DNA of 64,000 bases from Pseudeuparius sepicola (GCA_963920635.1 OY987308.1:2918225-2982224), one strand, 5' to 3'; shown: positions 34,608-46,820, counted from the stretch's first letter. Program-made: numbers and translations. Notes: generated by a model from the letters alone, not told the origin.

Positions 34608-35780
34608 TACAGGGTGTTCCTTAATGACATGCTAATACTTAAGGGGGTTATTCTTGGGCCCATTTTAAGAAAAAAACTTCATATGAACGTATGTCGTAAA
34701 CGTCCTAACTTTTGAGATACAGGGCGTTAAAGTTTTTTTTTTAAATTGAATTTTGGCTACATCTCCCGAAATAATCAAGCTGCTGAACTGAAATTTGGCA
34801 CTGCTATGTTTTTGGGGATGGAGAATAAGCTGAAAATGTCAATTTCACCGTATCTCACAGAGGGCGCCACTTGCGCTGTTTTTTGATCACGCTTTTACGC
34901 GTAACTTTTTTGAGGTTATCTTTTTGGTCCTGCAGGTTCATCATTTTAGTGCATCTTTTCATTCTGCAAGAAAAATGTACTCTTGTTTCATAACGATTAA
35001 ATCACCCGTTTGCTTTGAAATTGCCAAAACGTTCTCCAAAACACCTGTTGACTTCAATATACGAAACATAAAATTTTTACCTACCACCTTCAAGTGTTAC
35101 AGATCAACTGTACCATTTAAACTGAGAAAAAAATCCCTATGAATAATGTACCAAAACTTATTCGCTTTCAAAATGGAAAAGATTGAATTTGACAAAATTT
35201 TGACACTCTATTTCAAGAAAACCAATGGTGTTTTGACCAATGGCCATTTGGCATTTTTTTCATCATTTTGAATGCACAGTTGATCTGTAACATTTGAAAG
35301 CAGTAGGTGAAAATTTTATGTTTCGAATATTGGAATCAACAGGTGTTTTGGAGAACGTTTTGGTAATTTCAACGCAAACGGTTGATTTAATCGTTATGAA
35401 ACGGGAGTACCTTTTTCTTGCAGAATGAAAAGATGCACTAAAATGATGGACCTGCAGGACCAAAAAGATAACCTCAAAAAAGTTACGCGTAAAAGCGTGA
35501 TAAAAAAACAGCGCAAGTGGCGCCCTCTGTGAGATACGGTAAAATTGACATTTTCAGCTTATTCTCCATCCCCAAAAACATAGCAGTGCCAAATTTCAGT
35601 TCAGCAGCTTGATTATTTCGGGAGATGTAGCCAAAATTCAATTTAAAAAAATGAACTTTAACGCCCTGTATCTCAAAAGTTAAGACGTTTACGACATACG
35701 TTCATATGAAGTTTTTTTCTTAAAATGGACCCAAGAATATCCCCCTTAAGTATTAGCATGTCATTAAGGAACACCCTGTA
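34608..35780. mobile_element. Complete family C fold-back element, 1.17 kb
   Basis: The ends are TACAGGGTGTTCCTTAATGA and its complement, flanked by TA on each side (34606-34607 and 35781-35782). The arms match almost throughout. The target is the sequence around ACTTATATATCGAC in family A; the uninterrupted version is seen in opposite orientation near 36165-36185 and 63075-63095. It is non-coding; the frame 34924-35142 and its mirror 35263-35463 are the same arm read twice. Confidence 0.88.
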
Positions 35781-36368
35781 TATCGACAAAGACTATAAGG
35801 ATGTAAGATTAGCGAGTGTAAATGTAATAATTACAAGAAAAGGTGATAATGGGCAAACACTCAAAGTTAACAAAAAGAAAAACTAGTAACCGCATACACG
35901 TGTTTCATGCTATTTGGCAATCATCAGTACGGTGTAACATTAACCAAATCAAAAGATAGGCATGATTTGGAAAGAAACAAATGAAGTCCAGGCAGGAGCC
36001 AACAGCACATTTGCAGCTTCAGTCAGGGAATGTGCTGACTATATATTTTTTAAATGGAAACCATAATTCATATCTCAAAAACTATTAACGCTACCAAAAA
36101 ACTAATTATTCCATTCGATTCTACGCCAAAAAATCTATAAAAATTGTTGATTAAATTTGTCGATATATATAAGTTGTAGCCAGGAGAGAGGTTTCCAAAA
36201 ACCTGCGCCAATGCGCGGAAACTACAAAACTTATCCAAAATCTGATTGGTCCACCAAATTCATCTCAAAAAAGTAGTAGTGACGTGAAAACCGCAACCCT
36301 CTAGCTTTAATAATAACCGAGATTTTTGAGAAAAACACCCAAAACCACCCAAAATGGGAAACCCTGTA

Positions 36369-37732
36369 CAATATGATTCAAGAAAAATGTTGTCACTGAC
36401 TTATTTATTGCTAGTGTGTAAATCGAAAGCTTTCAGATCTGCCTGTATATTCCTCAAGATATCCAAAGAGAAAAAAGCTGCACTGCTCCAATTTCACATC
36501 TGCAGAATCCACATTTTGTTGACTGGCATTCGAGTATGAAATCGATTGTAAAGGAAAAATTGAAAATGTCTGAAAGGCGCCTTTTGATCTTCCCTTTAGG
36601 GTTCGCTGGTCTTTATTTATAGAGAACATGAAGGGTTCATACATATACTGGGTGATTCAGTTTTATTTCCACAAACTTGGGGCATTGCTAGAACTTCAGA
36701 AAATAATGCTATTTTTTCATGCAAAGCTTGGCTCTTATGAAATAACTCGAGAACCATCATCATCAATTGCAGATAATTTAAGAGTATTTACGTTTTGGCA
36801 CCATTTTTTAAGAGGAATGCAATGAATAAATAAAAAATGAGGGTTTCCATTTGAAAAAAATGGAGTGAGTATATCTTCAAAACGGTAAAAGATAATGACA
36901 CACATTATGTATTTATGAAGTTTACTTAGAATTTTGTAGGGAATTCAAAAATTTAATAATATATAGGGTGTTTCGTTTAAAATAACAAAGTTAGTACTCA
37001 CTTCCGGTTTTTCCGAAAGTGCCACCATCTTGAAAATATTTTGAAAATAGAGTTCTTAACCTCTTATATGATCCCTCAAAATTTGAAATCAAAATTTCAT
37101 TTCCATCCCAATAATCTTCTAATGAAACTCACTCTTACAAAAAATCAACCTGTATAAACAAAAATAATAGTTAACATGCTAATATTTAAGGGGGTCATTT
37201 TTTTATTCATTTTGAGGTAAAAACTTCATATGAACATATGTCCTAAAAGTTTTAACTTTTGAACTACGGGGGGCTAAAATTTTAAGAAAAAATTCGCATA
37301 AAAAATAATACTCATTCATTTGCACCTAGCTATAAAATTAGATATATATTGACAATTATTCAAAACGACATAGTTGGCAAGAAGCAGATTTTGTCTAACT
37401 AGTCTAAAGCCTATCCAAGTTACATCAAAACATTGGCCACCACGTGACCTATTCTCTTATTGGTCTGGCCGCCATAAAATGTCAAGTGTTTACGCGGCGA
37501 ACAGAATGCAGGGCCGGCTCTTCCCTCAGTCGAGTTTCCTGCATATTTTAGATCAGATCTCCAGGAGTATACTCTGTAAATTTATTTTGCTACTTAATTT
37601 AAGGAAATTTATAAAGATCTACGAAAGGTAGAAACACAAATTTTAGAACTTCTAAAAAGAACTTTTTTTATATCTACTGCCGCTGTAACTTGGATAGACT
37701 TTAGTTGTCACGTAAGACTTTTAGGACATATA
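36369..37732. other. Mosaic of element ends; no gene
   Basis: Element ends of the ACAGGGTG group occur at about 36650 (ACTGGGTGATTCAG) and 36965 (TAGGGTGTTTCGTTTAAA). A relic of the family C end (TGCTAATATTTAAGGGGGTC) lies at 37175-37280. A 20-bp inverted match links 37401-37421 and 37683-37703. The frame 37374-37631 has no motif. Confidence 0.45.
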
Positions 37733-38377
37733 TACAGGGTGAGTTTTTTTCGATGCCCACTATGGGGATCTCGGAAACTAGCAGAGCTAGAACAAAGGTT
37801 AAATGGGGAAAGGATTGCAGTTTTGAATTCCCAATGTAATGCCCCTTTTGGATTTTTAAAAAAGTTCACGGCTCACTAGACATTTTGAAAAAAGGGATTT
37901 TTTGCTATTTTTTCAGATCTCTGTAGCTCCGTTATTTCTGATTATACAGAAAAACTGTAGAGACAAAAATTGTAGATAATTTTGGGCTTAATAAGATAAT
38001 CTGATCCAATTTTTTATGTTGTTTGTGATTTTTGAAATATGACATAAACTTTTGTTTTTTTAAATGTAAATCATAGTTGGCTGTGGCCTTATAAAATCGG
38101 CCATTTTTTGAGCTTTCCAAAGATAGAATACTCGGCATAGTTATTACAAAAAATAAAAGAGCTATGGCTAATTTTCTGTTTTTTTTTTTAATTTTTACAT
38201 AGTCAGCCATGGAATATTTTCATAATTAGGTACGTTCTATTGTATAATAAGACATACTTCAAACTTTCAAATATTTTATTTTTAGCTGGTGACAAAATGT
38301 AACAAAATAAAACAAAAATTATCATGAATCATGATGGAGCTCCACCGCATAATTACTTGCCCGTAAGAAATTACCTA

Positions 38378-39945
38378 TACAGGGTGGCCCACCACGAACT
38401 GCATCGATCTATATATGGAAAACTAAAAGAAGGAAAATTCTGAAAATTTGGCACCTCACCAATGCCGATGGGCGCTGCTCAACTAAAATATTTTGGTGAA
38501 TCTGGCACTTCCGGTTATACCGGAAGTCGATATCAACTTTCTTATTTCAAATGGAACACCCTGTATATTATTGCATTTTTGGATTCTAGGCATTATTTTG
38601 ACACAAAAACATGCAACATGTCCTATGTCTAAATCCAACCGTTTTTGAGATATTTGCATTTTTCCGAAAAAAATTAGAGGTGCAGACCTAAAATCAATTA
38701 GCAATTTATACGAGGAAACCGCGAAATTTTAAAACGAATTTTTGGCATCGTGTAACAGAAGCTCTCACCTAATGATCTCTGCTGAGAAATAAATCCGTTC
38801 TTATACAGGGTGTTCACAAAATATGAATGAAAATTACATTCAAAATGTGAATACATCTCGAAATTTTCAAATGGAAACCCCCATTTTTTTTAATGCGATC
38901 TTATTCACCACTAAAAATGATGACAACTTTGTGTAAGGTTTCCTATACCTAAATGCAGTAAATTTCGATTAATTTACGAAAAACCCACTTTTCGCCCTTA
39001 AAATGTGGGGTTTGCTTAACGCTTGGAAAATCATATTACCCGTGGACGTTGAAAAGACAATCGCGTCTGAGGAAAGTCACTTGGTTTATAAATTATTGTC
39101 AACAATAATGCCGGCGCGCTTAAATTACACAAACGAAGATTATGTATCACACGTCCTTGATATTACTTTGTTGTATTCTCCGTAGATAATGGACAAATTT
39201 AAATAATCTTCGTTTGTGTAATTTAAGCGCGCCGGCATTATTGTTGACAATAATTTATAAACAAAGTGACATTTCCTCAGCCGCGATTGTCTCTTCAACG
39301 TCCAAAAGCAAACCCCGCATTTTATGGGCGAAAAGTGGGTTTTTCGTATATTAATCGAAAATTACTGCATTTAGGTATAGGAAACCTGACACAAAGTTGT
39401 CATCATTTTTAGTGGTGAATAAGATCTCATTAAAAAAAATGGCGGTTTCCACTTGAAAATTTCGAGATTTAAGCACATTTTGAATGTAATTTTTATTCAT
39501 ATTTTGTGAACACCCTGTATAAGAACGGATTTATTTATCAGCAGAGATCACTAGGTCAGGGCTTCTGCTACACGATGCCAAAAATTCGTTTTGAAATTTC
39601 GCGGTTTCCTCGTATAAATTGCTAATTGACTTTAGGTCTGCACCTGTAATTTTTTTCGGAAAAATGCAAATATCTCAAAAACGGTTGGATTTAGACATAG
39701 GACATGTTACATGTTTTTGTTCCAAAATGATGCCTAGAATCCAAAAATGCAATAATATATAGGGTGTTCCATTTGAAATAACAAAGTTGATATCGACTTC
39801 CGGTATAACCGGAAGTGCCAGATTCACCAAAATATTTTAGTTGAGCAGCGCCCATCGGCATTGGTGATGTGCCAAATTTTCAGAATTTTCCTAGTTTTAG
39901 TTTTCTATATATAGATCGATGCAGTTCGTGTTGGGCCACCCTGTA
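38378..39945. mobile_element. 1.57-kb palindromic element with verified empty site
   Basis: The ends read TACAGGGTGGCCCACCACGA and a near complement. TA lies outside both ends (38376-38377 and 39946-39947). Sister family B copies read uninterrupted TTACCTAGATCAGC at 2687-2700 and 61441-61454, so the insertion with TA duplication is proved. The arms are about 426 bp each, and the 716-bp element 38804-39519 lies exactly between them. Confidence 0.9.
38804..39519. mobile_element. 716-bp palindromic element at the palindrome centre
   Basis: The ends read TACAGGGTGTTCACAAAATA and its complement, with TA outside each (38802-38803 and 39520-39521). It is itself nearly a full palindrome; the middle reads AATTTAAGCGCGCCGGCATTA in both orientations. 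The frame 39003-39185 lies in the arm and is not a gene. Confidence 0.88.
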
Positions 39946-39947
39946 TA

Positions 39948-40180
39948 GATCAGCTCTATCCAAATAGTTGGATAGGGAGAAATAGACCTATTTGTCTGTT
40001 TTGGATTTCTTTTTGTGGGGAACAGTACAAAATAAAGTATGAGACAATTATTAAATTAAGAGCAGCTGTTTTATAACTAATTGCCAGTATTGACAGGCGC
40101 TCTCTAAGAAAGGCGACAAATTCAGCTTTAAAAAGATGCAATATTTGCATAAATAATAATGGTGGATTGTTTGAACACCT
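39948..40180 (+). pseudogene. Decayed DDE transposase C-terminus
   Basis: Same tail as 2693-2950, further shortened: the segment holding the conserved proline and SPDL motif is deleted. A readable RRSLRKATNS and CNICINNNGG remain on the plus strand. Confidence 0.6.
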
Positions 40181-40755
40181 TTTTTATTTTAAAAGGTGAC
40201 TTTTAAAATAATAATAATTTGAATTTGGGTTTATAATTTTTGTTTTATTTTCTTACATTTTGTTACCAGCTAAAAATAAAATATTAGAAAGTTTTAAGTA
40301 TGTCTAATTATAATAATATAATATTCCTTGGCTGACTGTGAAATTTTTTAAAAAATCGGAAAATTAGCCATAGCTCTTTTATTTTTTGTAATAACTATGC
40401 CGAGTATTATATCTTTGGAAAGCTAAAAAAATGGCCGATTTTATAAGGCCACAGCCAACTATGATTTACATTTAAAAAAACACAAGTTTATGTCATATCT
40501 CAAAAATCACAAACAATATAAAAAATTGGATAAGATTATCTTATTAAGCCCAAAACTATCTACAATATTTGTCTCTACAGTTTTTCTGTAGAATCAGAAA
40601 TAACGGAGCTACAGAGATCTGATGAAATAGCAAAAATCACTATTTTCAAAATATCTAGTGACCCATGAACTTTCCAAAAGTGGAATTAGATTGAGCATTC
40701 AAAACTGCAATTATTTTCCCATTTAACCTTTGTTCTAGCTCTCCTAGTTTCCGAG

Positions 40756-41538
40756 TCAAAAATCACTATGTCAGCTACATAAAAAAATATAATTTGGTTT
40801 GGGCTGTTAGTAATTATTTCCAGTGATGTGTCTCCTACTTACTCCATATTAAGAATCATCAATAAACGCGCCAAATCGATTTTTGTAGACGGTGTCAGGC
40901 ACTGGTAAGTTTACTTACAATTTTCTGGGTGTTTTTAGAAGAAAAAATCCTGATACCTGCTAAATTAGTAGGTAATGATAATTATCTATTTATAAAGATT
41001 TCATTTAAGAATATTAGGAGAGTAGGTATAAAATGAATATTTAACACTAGTTACCTTCACCTTCCCAGAAAACCAAATAATTACCGTACCTAGAAGTATC
41101 TATAATTACTTAGCTAGTAGGTAGGAAATTCGTACACGATTTTCGTGAATGTTTTCATTTAAATTTTTAAATGATATTCTTCTTGTTTTCTTTTGAAAAT
41201 CAAATGGGATAAGTCGGTCCTAGCCGCAAATGGCAACGAAGAAAAATAATTAATACTAACTGCCCCCCCCCCCCAACTGCATTCAGTTGCTTTTGGGGTA
41301 GTTACACGCGCGGCCCTTGAAATCGTTCCAATACGTGCGGACGCAAAGGCGTTCAACCGACAACGTTGCAATTACCCCTCCCATCTCTCGCAGTTTGAAA
41401 GCCAGCGATAACCTTAAAAGCGTAAGTGACGGCAAATGTAACATCTTATTACGCGACATTACCTTACGTGACATTGCCAGTTACGGTGCAAAAAACAGTA
41501 AATTCGGCGCTGTTAGGTTGGCCTTAGATTGCCTGAAT
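40756..41538. other. Unassigned stretch
   Basis: AT-rich to 41260, then a C-run and a GC-richer part (41290-41538) that continues across the P-type insertion at 41992. The frame 41317-41628 runs into the transposon and is not credible. No domain seen. Confidence 0.3.
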
Positions 41539-41991
41539 CACGATACACTTACCCACGGTATGTCACTAACGAATCCGAAAACAAGGCAACTCTGCGCATC
41601 TACGTCAGTTGCGAATCACGAATTCTAAATAATGCAGCGGCTGCGGTTGTGTTTTACGATTTTTTATAGTTTGCAGTTTAATGTGTCAAGAAAAAAAGTG
41701 TAAACAACTGACTGATCGTCAGTCCAGCTCGACAGTGCTTTGAAATAGGCCAAAAATGCCGGGATGTGCAGCCAGCGTATCAAATTAAATGTGTTTTTTA
41801 TCAACAGAATATTCATTCATTTATCTAGTAATAAATTCTACATATTTTTAACAAGATTTATTTAAAAGAAATAAGCAAAAACCCATAAAAAAGTATCTAT
41901 TGCTGTGTAAAACATATGGAGCAATTTAAATTCTGATTCGCAACTGACGTCACAAGATGCGCAATGACATACCGTGGGTAAGTCTATCGTG
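41539..41991. mobile_element. Internally deleted P-type element (453 bp)
   Basis: The ends match those of 12161-13347 (CACGATACACTTACCCACGG and complement with one change). Direct repeats flank it: GCCTGAAT on the left (41531-41538) and GCCTGATT on the right (41992-41999), seven of eight matching. It keeps the ATGCCGGGATGTGCAG start of the THAP frame but deletes the rest. Confidence 0.88.
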
Positions 41992-42614
41992 GCCTGATTA
42001 ATAGTGGAAAATCTGATAACCCTGCCCACGGACATTGGTGGCTTTTTTCGCAAAAGTCATTCGACAACCTCGAATAGAGCCGTTCTAAAAATCGAAGAAG
42101 GTGGTAAATCTCTTAATTGGGTGCCGTACTTTCCTCCGGTACCAAAAAGAACCTCGAAAATCCGATATCTAAGAGAAATTCCCGATTCCCGATTAACCAG
42201 TTTCGAGAAACGGGACGTCTGTAGAATCAACGAAACCGACGGAAAATCCTCTGAAACCACTATTGGATATTGTTTGTTTTTTTCGGGGGCCCGGGAAGCA
42301 TCAGAACCTCACCCGAAGACTCCAGGGAAGCTTCAAAAATTGAAATAAACCAAAGTTTTGGTTCGCGGTTAAGATAAAGATGTGTAATAAACCAATGTAA
42401 AAAACCACTACGAGATTCTTCTATAATAACACAATAATTATACTTAGATATTATACCTTGTTTAACTAATACCACTTTGACAATCAAAGAAATGCGCGTA
42501 ATTTCACGTTACGTGAATCTCAAAACACCAAGAAACTGTGTAAAACTTTAAATCCACTTTATTATAACGATAATGCAGCGATTTATTATCTAACCTATTT
42601 TCGTTGACACGTCC
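41992..42614. other. Unassigned stretch with a 114-codon open frame
   Basis: The plus-strand frame 42004-42348 contains no methionine and ends just before an AATAAA motif (42346-42351); a second AATAAA lies near 42388. It reads KSLNWVPYFPPVPKRTSK and FEKRDVCRINETDGKSS but I recognise no family. It might be the 3' end of a gene or of a retroelement. It is not repeated in the window. Confidence 0.25.
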
Positions 42615-43904
42615 GTTATATTTTATTTAAATGGAAACCATAGTTCTTATCTCAAAAACTATAACCGACACCAAAAAACTAACTATTCCATTCGATTCTA
42701 CTCCAAAAAAATCTATAAAAATTGTTGATTAAATTTGTCGATATAATAATATGCAGTGCCCGCCAAAAAGTCTGCACCATATGGGAAAAATTTTTAGTAA
42801 ATAACTTACGGAAAATTTGTTTGCGGCATCAGGTTTTCCTTGCTCTAGAACCAAAATTGACATAATCAAATGTTGTGACGTAGTCTCTTTTATATGTCAA
42901 ATTTGACATTAATGAAAAAAATGCCCAAAAAATGGGCTTATTTAACCGAATTTCGAAAAAAGTCATAAGAAAAATATGTTTCTTTCGCAATTTTATACAT
43001 CTATGGAAAATTTCAAGAGCCTACTACGATTTTTATATTTTGCCCTTTGTTGGATATTATTGGACATAATCGAGGACATAATATTTTAAATTTTCTATAT
43101 ATTTCTGATCAGATCAGCATGACAGAAATATTTGTGTGTTTTTACAACCATTTACTATAGAAAGAAGTTTGTAAATCGAATTTATGTGTTTATCTGTAAA
43201 AATGAGATCAGTTTTGCACCAAGCGTGCTTCTTCAACAAACCCTCATTTTAATTTTTTTGCAAAAAAAGGAAAAGAAAGATATTTAGACCGTAAACTAAG
43301 TATTGTGCAGTGTGTATTCAGTCAATGAGTGTTTTAAATTACATAGGATCGACTTTTATGGATTAACAAATACGGAAAAGGGCAACAAAGGGCAAAATAT
43401 GAAAATCGTAGTAGGCTCTTGAAATTTTGCACAGGGGTATAAAATTGCGAAAGAAACATATTTTTCTTATGACTTTTTTCGAAATTCGGTTAAATAAGCC
43501 CATTTTTCCGACATTTTTTTCATTAATGTCAAATTTGGTATATAAAAAAGACTACGTCACAACATTTGATTATGTCAATTTTTTAGTTCTAGAGCAAGCA
43601 AAACCTGATGCCGCAAACAAATTTTCCGTAAGTTATTTACTAAAAATTTTTCCCATATGGTGCAGACTTTTTGGCGGGCACTGTATATAAGTTGTAGCCA
43701 GGAGAGAGGTTTCCAAAAAATCGAAAATTTCCAGTCCTGAGCCAATGCGCGGAAACTATAAAACTTATCTAAAATCTGATTGGTCCACCAAATTCCTCTC
43801 AAAAAAGTAGTACAGTGACGTGAAAACCGCAACCCTCTAGCTTTAATAATAACCGAGATTTTTGAGAAAAACACCCAAAAACACCGAAAATGGGACACCC
43901 TGTA
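42615..43904. mobile_element. Family A piece interrupted by a CAGTG-ended element
   Basis: 42615-42750 and 43684-43904 together match 36045-36368 and end at ACACCCTGTA. The insertion 42754-43683 separates them. The left terminal arm of family A is missing here. Confidence 0.75.
42754..43683. mobile_element. 930-bp palindromic CAGTGCCC element
   Basis: The ends read CAGTGCCCGCCAAAAAGTCT and its complement; most of the element is an inverted repeat (42754-43090 with 43370-43683). TA follows the right end, and the left flank is TG, a probable mutated TA. The uninterrupted target is seen near 63075-63090. Non-coding. Confidence 0.85.
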
Positions 43905-43984
43905 CTTTCAAATTTCTAAGATATGGGTTTCTTGGTATACCTACGGGAGCGTAGAAGGGCCACACCATTATTTTATTTTTATAG

Positions 43985-44370
43985 AACTCGAAATTTCGAC
44001 TTTTAAAGTCGAAGTCCGACTTTAAAGTCGAAATCCCGACTTTAAAGTCGAAATTCCGACTTCGAACTCGACATTTCGACTTTAAAAGCCGAAATACGAC
44101 TTTGAACTCGAAACTCCGACTTTGAACTCGAAGTTTTGACTTTGAACTTCGACTTTGAAAGTCGGATTTCGACTTTTAAAGTCGAAGTTCAAAGTCGGAA
44201 TTTCGACTTCAAAGCCGGAATTTCGACTTTAAAGTCGGATTTTCGGCTTCAAAGTCGAACTTCGACCTTAAAAGTCGAAATTTCGAGTTCAAAGTCGGAA
44301 CTTCGACTTTAAAGTCGGAATTTCGACTTCAAAGCCGGACTTCGACTTTAAAAGTAGTAATTTCGAGTTT
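43985..44370. repeat. Palindromic minisatellite (GACTTTAAAGTC units)
   Basis: About 20 tandem units of 16-20 bp built on GACTTTAAAGTCGAAAT. The core GACTTTAAAGTC is itself a perfect palindrome. Near 44150 the dominant orientation of the linker changes, so the array as a whole also forms a large imperfect inverted repeat. Confidence 0.88.
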
Positions 44371-45184
44371 AATAAAAATAAAATATATCATATACAGGGT
44401 ATCTCAACGAAAACTTAACCCCCCAAAAATTCGAAAACCGAACAATATTTGAAAATTCGCCGAGACCCGTCGATTTTTGTTTTTGGGGGGGAGCTTTCTT
44501 GACAGTCAAACGGAAAGTTGACAATCCACTGTACAGGGTGTTCCCGTATATTTTGACCCACCCCTAGAGCCTTTATTTTTCGAGTTAGAAAAAAAAACTT
44601 TAATGAAAGTTGTAGGGTTTTTTCTGAACCGCTAGGATCTGTTACTAGATAAAACAAATGAGCGTCGCAAATTTATGAAAAAATATAAACTTACTTTTTT
44701 TAATGGAACACCCTGTATATTTGTGGATTTTTTCAGATTCTAACGATATAAATATGTCATATGTTTGCTCTAAGCATTCGCATGATATTCCAAATTGCAA
44801 ATAAATACCATATTTAGGTATACTCAAGGTTGCCATGGAAAAAACATGTCAACTTAGACAAGAGCATTCCTGTCAATCCATTATTTTTGGGACAATACAC
44901 CTTGTTACCCAACAACTTTCATTTAAGTAATTTTTTTCTAACTCGAAACATAAAGGCTCTAGGGGAGGGTCAAAATATACTGGAATACCCTGCACGGGCG
45001 TAGCCAGGATTTAGTTTTGGGGGGGGGGGTTTAGTTTGAGAAGTAAATAAAACAACAAAAATATACTTACATGAAATTTAATATCTATATATTCATCCGA
45101 AAAACTACGACATATTTATAAAGTTCTTAACTTTAAATGAAATGGATAAATTAATTTCGTTCCTCTGCGCTAAATCTAAAACCA

Positions 45185-45484
45185 TTAAAGAAGAAATCTT
45201 CGGCTTTTTCTTTTAAGTATATCCACTACTTCATCTGCATGAATTTCTGTTCCATAGTGAATGTTCATTAGAGCCAAACCATTAAGTCTGTTTTCACTTG
45301 TAGTGTTTCGTAAATAGTTTTTCAGTCTCCTTAGGCTCGAGAAAGACCTTTCTGGGGTAGCAGTGGATACAGGAATGGTAGCCAAGATTTGTAGTAATGT
45401 GTAAATATTAGGATAAAGGTTTTTATCGCACATATCTAGGCATTCCAAACTAGATTTCGGGGTAGGCAGTCTTCTTATCAGCAT
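45185..45484 (-). pseudogene. ZMYM1-like hAT transposase C-terminus
   Basis: The 99-codon frame carries LECLDMCDKNLYPNIYTLLQ, then the dimerisation block STATPERSFSSLRRLKNYLR and RLNGLALMNIH, the signature of the hAT C-terminal (Dimer_Tnp_hAT) domain in ZMYM1-like transposases. Catalytic residues upstream are gone. It overlaps the 45450-45692 frame in another phase, which marks the deletion junction. The protein could not transpose. Confidence 0.8.
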
Positions 45485-45692
45485 GCAAGGTAGCTGAAGC
45501 TTTGATAGCTAAATCCAAATTTGTTTCTTTATTAGAAACCCCTTGACCTTGACTACACCACTTTTTCCAGTAGTCCATACCTTTAGGTTTATCACCCTTC
45601 CTTTTCTTCCCCTCCATTTTTCGACAGTAATAATGATTCACGTATCTATCCTTAACAAGGTCATCGAATAACAGCGCACTAAAATTACTCAC
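45450..45692 (-). pseudogene. hAT transposase N-terminal remnant
   Basis: The frame opens upstream of any ATG; the first ATG gives MEGKKRKGDKPKGMDYWKKW. It ends 80 codons on, at the junction with the C-terminal remnant. An alternative view is that the GTAAGTGAG sequence just upstream is a 5' splice site and this frame belongs to a spliced transcript. Function unknown. Confidence 0.5.
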
Positions 45693-46137
45693 TTACACGG
45701 TACACTTAATTCTCTTCACTATTCGTTCACCACTTTTCACTTTTATTCGCTTCGAGTTCGCATGGAACAATACTGCCGTAAGCGCCGTCACGCGTCGCGG
45801 CGCCGCTTATATAGCAGCAGCCCAGTAGCCGTCCAGAAACTTCCACGAACTTCCACAAAGTTCCGCTCATTTCGACCGAGGGGCGTGGCGAATAATCGAG
45901 AAACAACGCAAAGTGTCCCTACAATACAAAATAGTTCGGCTGCAACTGCGTCTGCCTCTCGTCAAAAGATGGCGCTAGGCGCTACTATTACTACATATAT
46001 TCAAACGTAATAATAATTTAACTCTTCACTCCTCGTATTTTTTCGGTATAATATTAGGTAATATTTTGCCTACTTCGGGGGGGGGGGGGGGTTTGAACCC
46101 CCGAAACCCCCCCTTTGGCTACGCCCGTGACACCTTG

Positions 46138-46820
46138 TACGCGTAGTAATTTGTACACAAATTGTCACAAATGCCCGACAGTATTAAATTTTTAATCTAT
46201 TACACACGACCAAATTTTTATTGACGTCTCGATCAGTTTACAAAAAAAGTCACAAGTGAAAAAGCAGAAGCAAAACAAAAAAAGTTCATACGAATTCAAA
46301 CCTTATATATTTTAAAAATATGTCACTGTCACAAAAAAAGTTCGCGTTTTTTTGCTTCTAACCACGAAATCGTTAGTTTCAGCCCGCTATTGAAAGTGGA
46401 AACGTATTTTCGAAATGGTTTATTCTATCGCGGAAAGGGTAGAAATTGTTGCAACTTGTTGTCGAAATCGTGATTGCGCTAAAGCTACAGCACGAATTGC
46501 AACAATTTCTAACCTTTCCATGATAGAATAAACCATTTCAAAAACACGTTTACACTTTCAATAGCAGGCTGAAACTAACGATTTCGTAGTTACAAGCAAA
46601 AAACGGGGACCTTTTTGTGACAGTGACTTTTTGTTACATATTTTACAAAGATATAAGGTTTGAATACATATGAACTTTTTTGTTTTGCTTCAGCTTTTTC
46701 ACTTGTGACTTTTTTGTAAACTGATCGACACGTCAATAAAAACTAGGTAATTTGGTCGTGTGTAGTAGATAAAAAACTTAATAGTGGCGGGCATTTGTGT
46801 AGAAATTACTACGCGTACAG
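46138..46820. repeat. Palindrome of about 0.68 kb
   Basis: ACGCGTAGTAATTTGTACAC at the left pairs with the complement at the right (ACTACGCGTACAG). The arms share GTAAACTGATCG and AAAATATGTCACTGTCAC-like motifs. The centre reads TTGTTGCAACTTGTTG with an inverted AGAAATTGTTGCAA on either side. Confidence 0.8.

Larger units (their letters stand above)
33921..36368. mobile_element. Composite fold-back element, family A
   Basis: The left end TACAGGGTGTCCCATTTTGG (33921) pairs with the right end at 36368. Arms of about 200 bp match (33921-34132 with about 36190-36368). If the element proper starts at CAGGG, TA flanks both ends. The interior holds a 130-bp tandem repeat and the nested element 34608-35780. 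Related pieces: 42615-43904, 62955-63270 and 63938-64000. Confidence 0.75.
37733..40755. mobile_element. Family B fold-back element copy 2, interrupted
   Basis: The left end reads TACAGGGTGAGTTTTTTTCG with TA before it. The right arm stops at a CCTAGTTTCCGAG motif, missing the last roughly 35 bp including the terminal TACAGGG complement. The element 38378-39945 is inserted within it. The interior carries the same transposase tail as the other family B copies. Confidence 0.82.
44993..46129. mobile_element. Non-autonomous hAT element, copy 2
   Basis: The ends match copy 1 (CACGGGCGTAGCC and complement). The flanks ATACCCTG (44985-44992) and ACACCTTG (46130-46137) match at six of eight positions, fitting an aged hAT 8-bp duplication. 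Compared with copy 1 there are only scattered substitutions and small indels. Confidence 0.88.
44532..46138. mobile_element. Inner TACAGGGTGTTCC element split by a hAT insertion
   Basis: The left end TACAGGGTGTTCCCGTATAT pairs with sequence ending AATATACTGGAATACCCTG at 44992. The hAT element follows, and ACACCTTGTA (46130-46139) completes the right end. The opposite arm of the enclosing palindrome reads CGCGTACAGTGG, so the empty site was CCACTGTACGCG, consistent with a TA duplication. Confidence 0.75.

Noticed and set aside
39003..39185. A 60-codon frame in the palindrome centre
   Set aside because: It lies wholly in an inverted-repeat arm, is mirrored on the other side with differences that break it, and has no motif.
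41317..41628. A 103-codon gene ending in the P-type element
   Set aside because: The frame runs from unique sequence into the transposon terminal repeat and has no motif.
42004..42348. A 114-codon gene
   Set aside because: No methionine anywhere in the frame, no recognised domain and no splice sites that convince; kept only as an unassigned open stretch.
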